A DNA stretch of 41,269 nucleotides from Rhizobiaceae bacterium. GTDB lineage: Bacteria > Pseudomonadota > Alphaproteobacteria > Rhizobiales > Rhizobiaceae. Where the stretch lies: NCBI GenBank assembly GCA_025458045.1, contig JALOTE010000009.1, positions 1-41,269 on the forward strand, given 5' to 3'. Of the stretch, positions 28,370-36,621 are shown in pieces (position 1 is the first letter of the stretch; every line of letters starts with the position of its first letter). The notes under the pieces were generated by a model. It was not told the origin of the DNA and ran no database searches. It was given only the letters and a program-made list of their open reading frames with translations. The position numbers were made by a program, and so were the translations under genes.

Positions 28370-31300
28370 GCCTGCGCCCTCCGCCCGCCCTTGCACCCGC
28401 CCAGCTTTTCGCCGAGCTTGCGGCGGCAACGCATTTCTCGTTCCTGCGCGCCGCCTCCTCGCCCGCCGACATGCTGCTGACGGCGCTGCTGCTTGGCCAT
28501 ACGGGCATCGGCATCGCCGACCGCAACACGGTGGCAGGCGTTGTGCGCGCATGGTCGGCGCTGCGCGATTTGAGGGAAGACGGCGCGCCGCCGCCAGAAA
28601 GATTGCGCGAAGGCTCCGGCCCCGGCGAAACGCTCATCATCGACCATCCGCTGGCCAAGGCCGCACCGCCGACCAAGGATGGTTTGAGGGCGCGCGCGGC
28701 AGCCTTCAAGCTTGTCACCGGCGCGCGGCTCGCCTTCGCCGACGGCACGCCCGACATCATCGTCCATCCTGAAAGTCGGGAAGGCTGGGGCCGCCTCTGC
28801 CGCCTGCTGACACTCGGCAACCGGCGCGCTGAAAAGGGGGAGTGCATCCTGCATCTCGCCGATCTGATGGCCGAGACGGGCGGCCTTCTGATGATCGTGA
28901 TGCCACCGCGCCATCTGCACGCCATGCCGGCGGGGCTTCTGGAGAAGCTCGCCACGGCCGCACCGGGCGGCGTCTGGCTGGGGGCTGCCATGCATGCGCG
29001 AGGCGATGACCGCCGTCGCCTCGCGCGGCTTCAGGCGATGGCAGGCGCGGCGGGCGTGCCGCTCATCGCGGTCAATGACGCGCTTTATGCCGATCCGGGC
29101 CAGCGCGACCTGCAGGATGTGATGGGCTGCATCCGCGAGGGCGTGTCCATCTTCAACGCCGGCAGGCTCTTGGAGGCAAACGCCGAACGACATTTGAAGC
29201 CCGCCGCCGAAATGGCGCGGCTGTTTGCCGATGCGCCGGATGCGCTTGCCGAAACGCAGCGCTTCCTTGACCGGGCGCAATTCTCGCTCGACCAGTTGCG
29301 CTATGAATATCCCGATGAGCCCGTCGCGCCCGGCCACACGCCGCAGGAATGGCTGACAGAACTGACATGGCAGGGCGCCGCGCGGCGCTATCCGGCCGGC
29401 GTTCCCGCCAAGGTGCGCACACTGATCGAGGACGAACTGGCGCTGATCGCCAAGCTCGACTACGCGCCCTACTTCCTCACCATCCACGACATTGTGGAAT
29501 TTGCCGAAAGCCGCGGCATCCTGTGCCAGGGGCGCGGCTCGGCGGCCAATTCGGCGGTGTGTTTCGCGCTTGGAATCACCGCTGTCGATCCGGCGGAGCA
29601 TAATCTGCTGTTTGCCCGCTTCATCTCGGAGGAGCGCCGCGAACCGCCCGACATCGATGTCGATTTCGAGCATGAGCGGCGCGAGGAGGTGATCCAGTAC
29701 ATCTACAACAAATATGGCCGCCGCCGCGCCGGCATCATCGCCACCGTGATCCATTACCGGCCGAAAAGCGCGGTGCGCGATGTGGCGAAGGTGCTGGGAC
29801 TTTCGGAGGATGCGGCGCAGCGGCTGACCGCGATGCAATGGGGCAGCTGGGGCCGCGACATCAATGACGAGCACATCCGCAAGACGGGTGTCGATCCGGC
29901 CAACCCCGTCGTGCACCGGGTGCTTCATTTCGCGCGGCGCATCATGGGGTTTCCGCGGCATTTGTCGCAGCATGTCGGCGGTTTCGTGCTGACGCGCGGA
30001 CGGCTCGATTCCATCGTGCCGGTTGCCAATGCGGCGATGGAGGCGCGCACCTTCATCGAATGGGACAAGGATGATGTCGATGCGCTGGGCCTGATGAAGG
30101 TCGATGTGCTGGCGCTCGGCATGCTGACCTGCATCCGCAAATGCCTCGACCTGATGGCGGAGCACAGGCTTGGGAGCATGGGCCTTGCCGATGTCCCGAA
30201 AGATGACAGCGTTGTCTATGACATGCTGTGCAGGGGGGATTCGATCGGCGTGTTCCAGGTGGAAAGCCGAGCGCAGATCAACATGCTGCCGCGGCTGCGC
30301 CCGCGCGAATTCTACGATCTCGTCATCCAGGTGGCGATCGTGCGGCCGGGGCCGATCCAGGGCGACATGGTGCACCCTTATCTGCGACGGCGCTCCGGGC
30401 TTGAGGAGGTGACGTTCCCGGCGCCGCGCCCGCCGCATGACCCGGATGAACTGAAAAGCGTGCTCGGCAAGACAAAGGGCGTGCCGCTGTTTCAGGAACA
30501 GGCGATGCGGCTTGCGATGGTTGCGGCCGAATTCACCGATGTGGAGGCCAACCAGTTGCGCAAGGCGATGGCGACTTTCCGCAATATGGGCACCATCGGC
30601 CGCTTCGAGACGCTGATGGTGGGGCGCATGGTCAAGCGCGGCTATGAGCCGGAGTTCGCACAACGCTGCTTCGAGCAGATCAAGGGCTTCGGCTCCTACG
30701 GCTTTCCGGAAAGCCATGCGGCGTCCTTTGCCAAGCTGGTCTATGTCTCGTCCTGGATCAAATGCCACCATCCGGCGGTGTTTGCCTGCGGGCTGTTGAA
30801 CGCGCAGCCGATGGGGTTCTATGCGCCGGCGCAAATCGTGCGGGACGCCGCCGAACATGGCGTCGAAATCAGACCGGTGGATGTCAACCACAGCGCTTAC
30901 GACAACACGCTGGAGCGCCGCGCCGATGGCACCTTGGCGCTGCGGCTGGGCTTCCGGCAGATCGACGGGATGGCGGAAGCCGTGGCGCGGCGTCTGGTCG
31001 CGCGGCGTGCGGACGAGCCGCATCGGCGTTTCACCACCATCGAAACGCTGTCGACGCGCGGCGGCGTGCCCGCCGGCATGCTGCGGCGGCTCGCCGATGC
31101 CGACGCCTTCCGCTCCATCGGGCTCGACAGGCGCGAGGCCCTGTGGGCGGTGCGCCGCCTGCCTGATGATGATGCGCTGCCGCTGTTTGCCGCCGCCCGC
31201 GCCCCCGAGCTTGCGCCCGAACCCGGGGCACATCTGCCGGTGATGGTGCTGGGCGAGCATGTGGCCGCCGATTACCAGACGGTGCGGCTTTCACTGAAAG

Positions 31301-31794
31301 GGCATCCGATGGGGGTGCTGCGGCCGCTGTTCATGCGCGAGCGCTTCCTCACCGCCGTTGAAACAGCCGCGCTGAAGGATGGCGCGCGGGCGCGCATGGC
31401 GGGCGTTGTGCTGGTGCGCCAACGGCCCGGCAACGGCAATGCCATCTTCATCACGCTGGAGGATGAGACGGGCATTGTGAATGTGGTTCTGTGGGCGCGC
31501 AATTTCGAGCGTTTCCGCCGCGAGGTGATGGGCGCGCGGCTGATGGCGGTGGAGGGCCGTGTGCAAAAGAGCGTCGAAGGCGTGGTGCATCTGATGGCGC
31601 TGACCGTCAGCGACCGGACGGGCGAACTGGCCCGCCTGTCAGCCGTCCATGCGACCGAGCCGCCGCTCGCCCATGCCGACGAGGTCATCCGCCCGCAGCA
31701 ACCGCGTGGGCCGGAGGGCGGCGCAAACAAGAGCCACCGTGCAGGCCATCCGCGTGCCGTGCGCCTGCTGCCGAAATCGCGTGATTTCCATTGA
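28366..31794 (+). CDS. dnaE2: Error-prone DNA polymerase DnaE2 (ImuC)
   Basis: DnaE2 is the C-family polymerase that performs translesion synthesis in the SOS mutasome. The 1142-residue protein has a PHP domain at the N-terminus (THFSFLRAASSPADML), the palm motif PDIDVDFEHERREEV with its catalytic Asp residues, YGRRRAGIIATVIHY, GKTKGVPLFQEQAMRLA, and HAASFAKLVYVSSWIKCHHP. A C-terminal OB-fold (GNAIFITLEDETGIVNVVLW) ends the protein. The ATG overlaps the imuB stop. It is the last gene of the LexA-controlled operon and faces the MarR-type gene across 39 bp. Confidence 0.96.
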   Translation: MSLRPPPALAPAQLFAELAAATHFSFLRAASSPADMLLTALLLGHTGIGIADRNTVAGVVRAWSALRDLREDGAPPPERLREGSGPGETLIIDHPLAKAAPPTKDGLRARAAAFKLVTGARLAFADGTPDIIVHPESREGWGRLCRLLTLGNRRAEKGECILHLADLMAETGGLLMIVMPPRHLHAMPAGLLEKLATAAPGGVWLGAAMHARGDDRRRLARLQAMAGAAGVPLIAVNDALYADPGQRDLQDVMGCIREGVSIFNAGRLLEANAERHLKPAAEMARLFADAPDALAETQRFLDRAQFSLDQLRYEYPDEPVAPGHTPQEWLTELTWQGAARRYPAGVPAKVRTLIEDELALIAKLDYAPYFLTIHDIVEFAESRGILCQGRGSAANSAVCFALGITAVDPAEHNLLFARFISEERREPPDIDVDFEHERREEVIQYIYNKYGRRRAGIIATVIHYRPKSAVRDVAKVLGLSEDAAQRLTAMQWGSWGRDINDEHIRKTGVDPANPVVHRVLHFARRIMGFPRHLSQHVGGFVLTRGRLDSIVPVANAAMEARTFIEWDKDDVDALGLMKVDVLALGMLTCIRKCLDLMAEHRLGSMGLADVPKDDSVVYDMLCRGDSIGVFQVESRAQINMLPRLRPREFYDLVIQVAIVRPGPIQGDMVHPYLRRRSGLEEVTFPAPRPPHDPDELKSVLGKTKGVPLFQEQAMRLAMVAAEFTDVEANQLRKAMATFRNMGTIGRFETLMVGRMVKRGYEPEFAQRCFEQIKGFGSYGFPESHAASFAKLVYVSSWIKCHHPAVFACGLLNAQPMGFYAPAQIVRDAAEHGVEIRPVDVNHSAYDNTLERRADGTLALRLGFRQIDGMAEAVARRLVARRADEPHRRFTTIETLSTRGGVPAGMLRRLADADAFRSIGLDRREALWAVRRLPDDDALPLFAAARAPELAPEPGAHLPVMVLGEHVAADYQTVRLSLKGHPMGVLRPLFMRERFLTAVETAALKDGARARMAGVVLVRQRPGNGNAIFITLEDETGIVNVVLWARNFERFRREVMGARLMAVEGRVQKSVEGVVHLMALTVSDRTGELARLSAVHATEPPLAHADEVIRPQQPRGPEGGANKSHRAGHPRAVRLLPKSRDFH

Positions 31795-31833
31795 GCCGGA
31801 GCGGGTCCAGGATTCCTTCGTGAATTCCTTGCC

Positions 31834-32277
31834 CTATTCGTCGTTCTGGAGCGTCACCAGCATCTGCGCCAGAACGCGCTCGAGGGCGCGCGCATCGTCG
31901 CCGCCCAGTTTCGCCAGCCGTTTCTCCAGCGCGATCAACGGGTCATTGGCAAGAAGCGCGATGCCGGCCTCGGTCACTTCCAGCCGCTTGGCGCGATGGT
32001 GGCTTGCCGTCCCGGCTTCGCGCACCAACCCTTTGGTGATCAGCGTGCGCACCGAGCGGGTGACGGGGCCCGGCGCCAATTGCTGGAACTGCGCCAGCTT
32101 GGCTGCGGTGCGCGCATCCGGTTCGGCTTCGTTCAAATAGCGCAGCGCCGTCCATTGTGCGGGATAAAGGCCATCGACATGCCCGGCCGAATGCAGGGAC
32201 CGTGCAACAAGCTCAAAAAGCCGCGCCAAGGCCTTGCCGTTCGGCAAGGACGCCGAAGCCTCTTCGTTCCTCTTCAT
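31834..32277 (-). CDS. MarR-family transcriptional regulator
   Basis: The 147-residue protein has the winged helix-turn-helix pattern of the MarR family: GLYPAQWTALRYLNEAEPDART, KLAQFQQLAPGPVTRSVRTL for the recognition helix region, and HHRAKRLEVTEAGIALL for the wing. The ligand and targets are unknown. I chose the ATG at 32277 because GGGAGAG lies just upstream; the longer frame would start with TTG inside that ribosome binding site. It lies 116 bp downstream of purU on the same strand. Confidence 0.9.
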   Translation of the reverse strand: MKRNEEASASLPNGKALARLFELVARSLHSAGHVDGLYPAQWTALRYLNEAEPDARTAAKLAQFQQLAPGPVTRSVRTLITKGLVREAGTASHHRAKRLEVTEAGIALLANDPLIALEKRLAKLGGDDARALERVLAQMLVTLQNDE

Positions 32278-32393
32278 GAACTCTCCCAATGATGCGGAAC
32301 CGCGTTCAGGGTTTGCCTGACGTCTTCCACATCAATTGGTTAGTCCGCAAACCGCATCAAGCGGGCGCGACATTCTGTCCGCCAAACGGAGCA

Positions 32394-33287
32394 TCACCCC
32401 ATGCGTTCGGAGGCGTAGGAGCCGGGCGACGCCGGAAACACCACCGTCTTGTTGCCGTTCAGGAACACGCGGCCATGGATGTGGGCATGGATTGCCCGCG
32501 CCAGCACCTGCGCCTCCACATCGCGCCCGAGGCTCACATAATCCTCGTTGGATTGCGCATGGGTGACGCGGATGATGTCCTGCTCGATGATCGGACCCTC
32601 ATCGAGATCGGCCGTCACATAATGCGAGGTTGCGCCAATCAGCTTCACGCCGCGCTCGAACGCCTGCTTGTAGGGGTTCGCGCCCTTGAAGGACGGCAGA
32701 AAGGAATGATGGATGTTGATGATGCGGCCCGACATGGCTTGGCACATCTCATCCGACAGCACCTGCATGTAACGGGCAAGCACGATCAATTCCGCGCCCA
32801 GCTCTCGCACGACGCGCATCTGCTCTGCCTCGGCCTGCGCCTTGTTCTCCTTCGTCACCTTGATGCAGTAATAGGGGATGTCGTGGTTCACCACGACCTT
32901 CTGGTAATCCATGTGGTTGGAGATGACCGCCACGATGTCGATCGGCAGCGCGCCGATGCGCCAGCGATAGAGCAGGTCGTTCAGGCAATGGCCGAAACGC
33001 GACACCATGATGATGACCTTGCGCTTCACCGCCTCGTCGAAGAACTCCCATTCCATACCGTAACGCACCGCAACCGCGCCGAACCCGTCCTGCAGCTCCC
33101 GCATGCTGCGGCCCTCCTCCGAGCGCAAGGAAATGCGCATGAAGAAATTGCCGGTGTCGACATCGTCGAATTGCGTGCTGTCGATGATGTAGCAGCCTTC
33201 GCCCGCCAGATAGGTGGTGATGGCGGCGACAATGCCGCGCGTGGACGGGCACCGCACACGCAGCGCGAAACGGGGATGGGTGGACAC
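32394..33287 (-). CDS. purU: Formyltetrahydrofolate deformylase PurU
   Basis: PurU hydrolyses 10-formyltetrahydrofolate to formate and tetrahydrofolate, balancing one-carbon pools and feeding formate to purine synthesis. The 297-residue protein has an N-terminal ACT domain (GIVAAITTYLAGEGCYIID) that senses methionine/glycine in characterised PurU. A formyltransferase-fold domain follows with SNHMDY, IPYYCIKVTKENKAQAE, INIHHSFLPSFKGANPY and GATSHYVTADLDEGPII. The start is a GTG at 33287. It is preceded by a 169-bp gap holding a small GC hairpin. Confidence 0.96.
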   Translation of the reverse strand: MSTHPRFALRVRCPSTRGIVAAITTYLAGEGCYIIDSTQFDDVDTGNFFMRISLRSEEGRSMRELQDGFGAVAVRYGMEWEFFDEAVKRKVIIMVSRFGHCLNDLLYRWRIGALPIDIVAVISNHMDYQKVVVNHDIPYYCIKVTKENKAQAEAEQMRVVRELGAELIVLARYMQVLSDEMCQAMSGRIINIHHSFLPSFKGANPYKQAFERGVKLIGATSHYVTADLDEGPIIEQDIIRVTHAQSNEDYVSLGRDVEAQVLARAIHAHIHGRVFLNGNKTVVFPASPGSYASERMG

Positions 33288-33456
33288 GCGGGATCAGCCT
33301 CTTGTCAGGTTCGGCGGTTCGCCCGCCGTGCCGACCCATAAACCGGATGCATCGGCGGCTTCAATGGTGGAACGAATGTTCCGTCACGGGTTGCAGCGCT
33401 TAGTGAACCGCGCGGCGCCGGTCGTCCGCGCCCCTGAAGGCGACGTGATCCTCTTC
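33288..33456 (-). other. Non-coding gap upstream of purU
   Basis: No gene is seen. On the minus strand, 30-50 bases before the purU GTG, a short hairpin GGCGG-GCGAA-CCGCC is flanked by purine-rich sequence. It does not match any riboswitch I can recognise, and no promoter is obvious. Confidence 0.4.
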
Positions 33457-34095
33457 CTACGCGCCTTGCCTGTCACCCAACACGCCAAGCGAATAGACGC
33501 CCATCACAAGAAGCGGCCTGTGCCCGGGATCGCGTCGCTCCAGTTCAGGGATGAGCGCCAACGCCTGCGCCCGGTCGGCGATAAGGCCCGATGGCGAGCG
33601 CGAAGGCGCAAGAAGACGCAATTCATCATCGGCCTGCGCATTGAACACCATGCTCGTCATGAATGTGTCGCAGATGTCATAGCCGAGCAGGTGCACTTTC
33701 TGGTCCCGGTCAACGCCAATCAGGTCTGAGGATGCCAATTCCGAGGTCAATGTCTGGTCAGGCACGAGGTGGAGGAATTCACGGTCAAGGCCGATCAGGA
33801 TGATTTCCCCTGCCGCTGCCTCCGGTGGGACGCATCGCAGCATTTCGGCGAGATCATCAAACAATCCGAAGGCTGACCAGAAGGCGGAGTCCGCCGGGGC
33901 GGGGATTGTCTGAAACGGATCTGACCGGTTTTGTGCGAAGGCGCTCGGCCAGACGGCCGCGTCAACCGACGCGCCGAACGGTTCATCGCGCCAGAGCGAA
34001 TAGTCGTGGGCCGCGCTCCAGCGCCGCCGCGCCTCCGCCCTGTCGATCCTGATGTCGAACGCGATGGGCTGTTCAGGGATGTCGCCGTAGATCAC
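33457..34095 (-). CDS. Hypothetical protein, candidate immunity protein of the T6SS island
   Basis: This 212-residue soluble protein has no signal peptide, membrane segment or recognised domain. It is rich in acidic and aromatic residues, with stretches such as FGLFDDLAEMLRCVPP, EIILIGLDREFLHLVPD and DQKVHLLGYDICDTFM that look like beta strands alternating with helices. The GTG at 34095 has a strong ribosome binding site, GGAGG six bases upstream, which decides the start. It is the last gene of the effector island and follows the small cysteine-rich putative effector by 100 bp. That position is usual for a cognate immunity protein, but this is inferred from context only. Confidence 0.6.
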   Translation of the reverse strand: MIYGDIPEQPIAFDIRIDRAEARRRWSAAHDYSLWRDEPFGASVDAAVWPSAFAQNRSDPFQTIPAPADSAFWSAFGLFDDLAEMLRCVPPEAAAGEIILIGLDREFLHLVPDQTLTSELASSDLIGVDRDQKVHLLGYDICDTFMTSMVFNAQADDELRLLAPSRSPSGLIADRAQALALIPELERRDPGHRPLLVMGVYSLGVLGDRQGA

Positions 34096-34195
34096 ATTCC
34101 ACCTCCATCCGCCAGAAGCACGTCATGCCCACACGCTGCCTTCGATTGCAGCGCACTCCCCGCATGTGGCGGTTCATGAATGGGCGGTGCGGCAT

Positions 34196-34564
34196 TCAAA
34201 GGCATTCCACCCGGCCCTTGTTCCAGAAGCAGCGGCAGGTGCGGGGGTTCTGACGCATGACCCGGTAGTGCACGTGATCGCCCGGACAAGGGAAATGCGG
34301 CCGGCTGGGTGGCACACGGTCAATGCGCTCCACTTCTTCCGTGCCTGCCGGGGGCGAGCATTGTGGGCAGTGACTGCAATTTGAGCAGGGTCCGGCATCC
34401 GTCGCCAAATCTTCCTCCGCCGATTGATCGGCGGAATTGATTTGCGCGGGGGATGTGACAATACCATAGGCGGCAGCACCCAATGTCAGGGCGCCAAGAA
34501 CGCCAACACATACGAGCGCTTGGGGCCCTGCGCAAAGCAATGGCGCGGCGGCGACGGCAGTCAT
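34196..34564 (-). CDS. Small cysteine-rich putative T6SS effector
   Basis: The 122-residue protein has a hydrophobic N-terminal segment (about residues 5-34), a CxxCxxCxxC cluster at Cys60, 63, 66 and 69, and a C-terminal domain with GDHVHY and RQNPRTCRCFW. The set Cys93, 110, 112 and 121 could bind metal or form disulfides. I recall similar short C-terminal modules (CPxC linker, then GDH-x-H, then QNP-C-CF) at the ends of polymorphic toxins, but cannot name a domain. The ATG overlaps the stop of the DUF4123 adaptor gene (ATGA). DUF4123 proteins usually load the effector encoded directly after them, so this is the best candidate cargo. Activity unknown. Confidence 0.65.
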   Translation of the reverse strand: MTAVAAAPLLCAGPQALVCVGVLGALTLGAAAYGIVTSPAQINSADQSAEEDLATDAGPCSNCSHCPQCSPPAGTEEVERIDRVPPSRPHFPCPGDHVHYRVMRQNPRTCRCFWNKGRVECL

Positions 34565-35622
34565 GTGCGGACCATGTGAGCGTTGACCGCTGCCATGGTC
34601 ATCAGAATCCGCACGCGCTCGTCTGCTGTTGCGCTTCGATTGTTTCCGGGATTTTGACCAGATACGAATTCGACAATATCACGATTTTTTCCGATTGAAC
34701 CAACTGTGATCAATTGAAGGTAGCACCATCTGCCAAGGGCGGCCTCGCTGCGGACACCGAATGACTTGGCTTCTCCCATCCAGCTCGCGGTATTGGACAC
34801 CAGATCTTGCTCACTTGTCCTGTTGACCAAGCCGGGCGCTGTCTTCCGGAGAAAATCAACAATCCGATGGCGTGTGCGATCCAGTTGCGACCAACCGAGT
34901 GCGCCATACTGCCGCCCGCTGATCTTGAGCCAACCCGCAGGCTTTTCCGGCAACCCATTCGGGCGCGGAAAACTGCGCAGGGCGCCCGCATCCGGTGCGT
35001 CGACAACTATCCCCGTCGCGTCGCCCATGAGGCGGGACACCTGCCCCGCGTCCAGCAATGGTAGCAGCATCGCCATCACATTGGGGTCGGCGTGGCGGAA
35101 CAGGACGGGTTCGAGAAGCTCGGGCAGCTCGGGCGGCGTGTGATCGTGCTGGTGGCCGTGCGCCTCATCATGCGCGTGATGGTGGCCGTGACCCGGCTCA
35201 GCGCCATGGTCGGCGGCGAGCGCCGCGCGCGCCTCGCCGAGCCCATGTTCATCGGTGTCAAACGGTTCGCCGTCGGGCCGGTCGAGCGGGATTTCCACCA
35301 TGTTGATCGTGCGCAGGTGCCTTTCGATCGCGCCCTCGGTGTCTTCGCCCTGGTCGGGCCACGCCCACCAGACGATGGCGGGCTCAGGGCCAGCCAGGGC
35401 GAGCAGGCGGCGCGCGGCGGTCCGGTCCGGCAGGGAGACAAGGAAGGGGCCGGCCGCTTCCACCTCCTCATCTGCCTCGTCGCGGTAGAGAGGCGTGAAC
35501 GCCAACCCGGCATCGGCCAGCAGCACCCTCAGGTCATCAAAACGCGCGGCGTCAACGACCGCGAACTTGCGGCCAGCAAGGGCGTCGAGGGCGGTGATAA
35601 GGCTGGCGGCGATGTCGGTCAT
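34561..35622 (-). CDS. DUF4123 T6SS effector adaptor with a histidine-rich insertion
   Basis: DUF4123 (Tap-1/TEC) proteins are adaptors that load effectors onto VgrG. The 353-residue protein shows the domain at about residues 18-205, with FAVVDAARFDD, LYRDEADEEVEAAGPFLVSL, ERHLRTINMVEIPLD and VLFRHADPNVMAMLLPLL. Between the last two blocks, residues 144-161 contain nine His with Gly, Asp and Glu, an unusual insertion that could bind metal. The C-terminal region (about 230-353) is probably the effector-specific part; its DNA is visibly AT-richer than the first half. The gene lies directly upstream of the cysteine-rich putative effector and overlaps it. Confidence 0.82.
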   Translation of the reverse strand: MTDIAASLITALDALAGRKFAVVDAARFDDLRVLLADAGLAFTPLYRDEADEEVEAAGPFLVSLPDRTAARRLLALAGPEPAIVWWAWPDQGEDTEGAIERHLRTINMVEIPLDRPDGEPFDTDEHGLGEARAALAADHGAEPGHGHHHAHDEAHGHQHDHTPPELPELLEPVLFRHADPNVMAMLLPLLDAGQVSRLMGDATGIVVDAPDAGALRSFPRPNGLPEKPAGWLKISGRQYGALGWSQLDRTRHRIVDFLRKTAPGLVNRTSEQDLVSNTASWMGEAKSFGVRSEAALGRWCYLQLITVGSIGKNRDIVEFVSGQNPGNNRSATADERVRILMTMAAVNAHMVRT

Positions 35623-35629
35623 TGGCGAG

Positions 35630-36598
35630 TCAGACCTCCAGCGAACTCAATGCGATTTGCAGTGCGCGGCTGTTGATCGCCCAAGCAAGGAATTCTTCCT
35701 CAGGGGCGGCGCCGTTGCATGCGAAAACGAAGGTTCCGGCGTCTCCTGCAAGAGCCATCGCCTCAAAGCGCAGGAGATGGTCCGGATTGGTGCGGTTTCG
35801 GGCAACGAGCGAAATCACCTCGTTCCATGCGCCTCCGGCTTCCTCGTCTGTCAGACGCAACGGTTCGATGAATGAGACGCCGCCGCTCTCGAATTCTGCG
35901 ATCGCCAACGCAAGCGCGTCGCGGGCATTGATGCCGGAACCCACATCAATGCGCTTGACGCGCAAAAAGCCTTCCAGGCGATCACCGTCGGCCCACCGTG
36001 TGAAGTCGATGGCCAAGCGGTCCGGCCTGTCGCTTTCCGCCTGTTTGGCTTGCCAAGACGATGGGAGCATGAACTCTCCGCCGTCATCGAAGCCATAGGC
36101 GGACCATGGTTCGATGATATTGGGGTCTTCGGTGCGTTCCAGCTCCAACGATTGGACTGCCACGTTCATGACATCCCGGCAGGCGGCGAAATCCTCGGCG
36201 GGGCAGTAAGCCTGCAAGAGGATCAGCACAGGGCCATTCACCGTGGCGGTGGCCAAGGCCTGCATCGGCGTGCCTTCGGCGTCAAATGCGGCCGAGCCGC
36301 GTGCCTTGCGCGGGCCGTCTTCCTCCACCTCCGGTTCGGCCCAGTCGAGTTGCCCGAAATAGAGATGCAGCCAGTTCCCGGCCGAGATTTCGTTGCGGAG
36401 CAACGTGCCATAGGCCTGCGCACCGAATGCGGCGTTGCCGTCCTCATGGAATGCGCCGATCAATGTCAGCCCATCGGCATGCAGGCGCGTATCTGACGAT
36501 TCCGCCACGATCCAGTCGGCCGGCAATGCGATGCGAAACGCGAAGGGCGAAGGCCCGTTGGCTTGCATCTCGGCGGCGGCGATCTCGACTTCCTGCAT
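35630..36598 (-). CDS. Tandem DcrB/DUF1795-like protein of the T6SS island
   Basis: The 322-residue cytoplasmic protein appears to be two related halves. The first (about 1-165) has FRIALPADW early and LLQAYCPAEDF then SLELE late. The second (about 170-322) has FMLPSSWQ early and FVFACNGAAPEEEF then SSLEV late. That F-x-LP-x-W start and strand-rich end resemble the DcrB/PsbP-like fold of Eag-type chaperones (DUF1795), which bind T6SS effectors. The ATG at 36598 has AAGGAC six bases upstream; an alternative TTG overlaps the PAAR gene and is unlikely. It follows the PAAR-effector gene by 23 bp, so it is a candidate chaperone or immunity factor for it. Fold assignment is by eye only. Confidence 0.65.
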   Translation of the reverse strand: MQEVEIAAAEMQANGPSPFAFRIALPADWIVAESSDTRLHADGLTLIGAFHEDGNAAFGAQAYGTLLRNEISAGNWLHLYFGQLDWAEPEVEEDGPRKARGSAAFDAEGTPMQALATATVNGPVLILLQAYCPAEDFAACRDVMNVAVQSLELERTEDPNIIEPWSAYGFDDGGEFMLPSSWQAKQAESDRPDRLAIDFTRWADGDRLEGFLRVKRIDVGSGINARDALALAIAEFESGGVSFIEPLRLTDEEAGGAWNEVISLVARNRTNPDHLLRFEAMALAGDAGTFVFACNGAAPEEEFLAWAINSRALQIALSSLEV

Positions 36599-36621
36599 GC
36601 TTTGTCCTTTTTTGGCGATCG

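Noticed and set aside
28318-31260. A 980-codon minus-strand frame opposite dnaE2.
   Set aside because: His/Arg-rich antisense shadow of DnaE2; no family resemblance.
31795-31833. A possible bidirectional terminator between dnaE2 and the MarR gene.
   Set aside because: Only a weak six-base inverted repeat with a bulge around GGATTC/GAATTCC and no T run was found.
34092-34289. Minus-strand 65-codon frame between the cysteine-rich gene and the 212-residue gene.
   Set aside because: It overlaps the cysteine-rich gene in another frame, is Pro/Gly-rich and shows no motif.
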